A stretch of DNA of 6,685 nt from Halieaceae bacterium (GTDB taxonomy: Bacteria; Pseudomonadota; Gammaproteobacteria; Pseudomonadales; Halieaceae), in NCBI GenBank assembly GCA_009886815.1, contig QXYP01000173.1, forward strand, positions 1 to 6,685. The letters run 5' to 3'. Shown in pieces: positions 6,339 through 6,685 of this stretch. Below the pieces are notes generated by a model, which made no database searches, was not told the origin of the DNA, and was given only the letters and a program-made list of their open reading frames with translations. How positions within the stretch are numbered: the first letter of the stretch is position 1; every line of letters starts with the position of its first letter. Position numbers and translations under genes: made by a program.

Positions 6339-6685
6339 GGTTAATTCCTTGGTGGGCTCGGTGTCTTAAGAGATCTGGTGCCGCGTGTTTGAGGGGTGCT
6401 AGGTGGGAGCTGAGTTCGCGAAACACCCTCAGCGCGTTAGCATTTATTTTCAATGTGGCCAGTTCATCGGCCCGGGTTGCGCCTTCATTCAATATGACCA
6501 GAGGCTTACCCTGATCAATAGCTTGGCGGCAAAACCGAAACCCTGAAAAAACCTGAAGGGAACTGCCTAATACCAATAGCCCGTCTGCCGCTGTTAGGGC
6601 CTCCTGACAGCGGCTGACCCGTTCTCTGGGGACTGTGCCACCGAAAAACACAACATCCGGTTTAAGCATGCCGCCACAAACCTCG
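6331..6685 (-). CDS. Class II (SIRT4-like) sirtuin, C-terminal part
   Basis: This is the C-terminal portion (about 117 codons visible) of a Sir2-family NAD-dependent protein deacylase or ADP-ribosyltransferase; the gene continues past the right edge. An in-frame ATG at 6669 is internal, because the frame stays open to the edge and codes for E-V-C-G-G before it, which contains the last zinc-binding Cys of the family. LKPDVVFFGGTVP, LLVLGSSLQVFSGFRF and the LNEGATRADELATLKIN block closely follow the SIRT4 pattern, which marks class II sirtuins; GSS is part of the NAD-binding site. The N-terminal NAD-binding residues and catalytic His lie outside the window. The position following FFG, often acidic in the family, is Gly here. 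Its TAA lies inside the photolyase coding start (8-base overlap), so the two genes form an operon. Class II members have been linked to lipoamidase and ADP-ribosylation activities, but the substrate here is unknown. Confidence 0.9.
   Translation of the reverse strand, partial: EVCGGMLKPDVVFFGGTVPRERVSRCQEALTAADGLLVLGSSLQVFSGFRFCRQAIDQGKPLVILNEGATRADELATLKINANALRVFRELSSHLAPLKHAAPDLLRHRAHQGINHG
6346..6350 (-). promoter_or_regulatory. Shine-Dalgarno site for the photolyase
   Basis: AAGGA on the minus strand lies 7 bases before the photolyase ATG and falls within the last codons of the sirtuin gene. It supports the ATG at 6338 as the start and confirms that the 8-base overlap is real rather than a mis-set start. 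Confidence 0.7.

Overview
The window looks like ordinary chromosomal DNA from a gammaproteobacterium, most likely a marine one of the OM60/NOR5 (Halieaceae) or wider Cellvibrionales/Alteromonadales type. That placement is an inference from protein style (paired exported COG1228 amidohydrolases, a class I photolyase, a SIRT4-like sirtuin), moderate G+C, dense packing and Shine-Dalgarno-led starts. No RNA gene, insertion sequence, CRISPR array or phage gene is visible. Genes fill nearly all of the window; the only stretches without a gene are about 99 bases at the left edge, a 38-base gap inside an operon and a 68-base divergent promoter region.

Layout, left to right. Positions 1-99 hold no supported gene, only a short 10-base tandem repeat. 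Positions 100-4024 carry a three-gene minus-strand cluster, transcribed from 4024 towards 100: a cytoplasmic patatin-type phospholipase, then two exported imidazolonepropionase-like amidohydrolases whose frames overlap by four bases. The upstream amidohydrolase keeps its metal ligands. The downstream one has lost the HxH pair and the catalytic Asp, so it looks like a pseudoenzyme partner. Positions 4025-4092 are a divergent intergenic region with a possible operator. A plus-strand cyclase-family (kynurenine formamidase/isatin hydrolase-like) metal hydrolase follows at 4093-4887.

It converges, with only five bases between stop codons, on a minus-strand pair entering from the right edge: a class II (SIRT4-like) sirtuin, cut by the window end, whose last codons overlap the start of a class I CPD photolyase.

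How the genes may work together: the two amidohydrolases are almost certainly made together by translational coupling and probably act on the same periplasmic substrate or as a complex (inference). The sirtuin and photolyase are also translationally coupled, linking an NAD-dependent protein-modifying enzyme to light-driven DNA repair. The cyclase stands alone and its substrate cannot be read from the sequence. I see no clearly new multi-gene system; the best lead is the active/inactive amidohydrolase pair.
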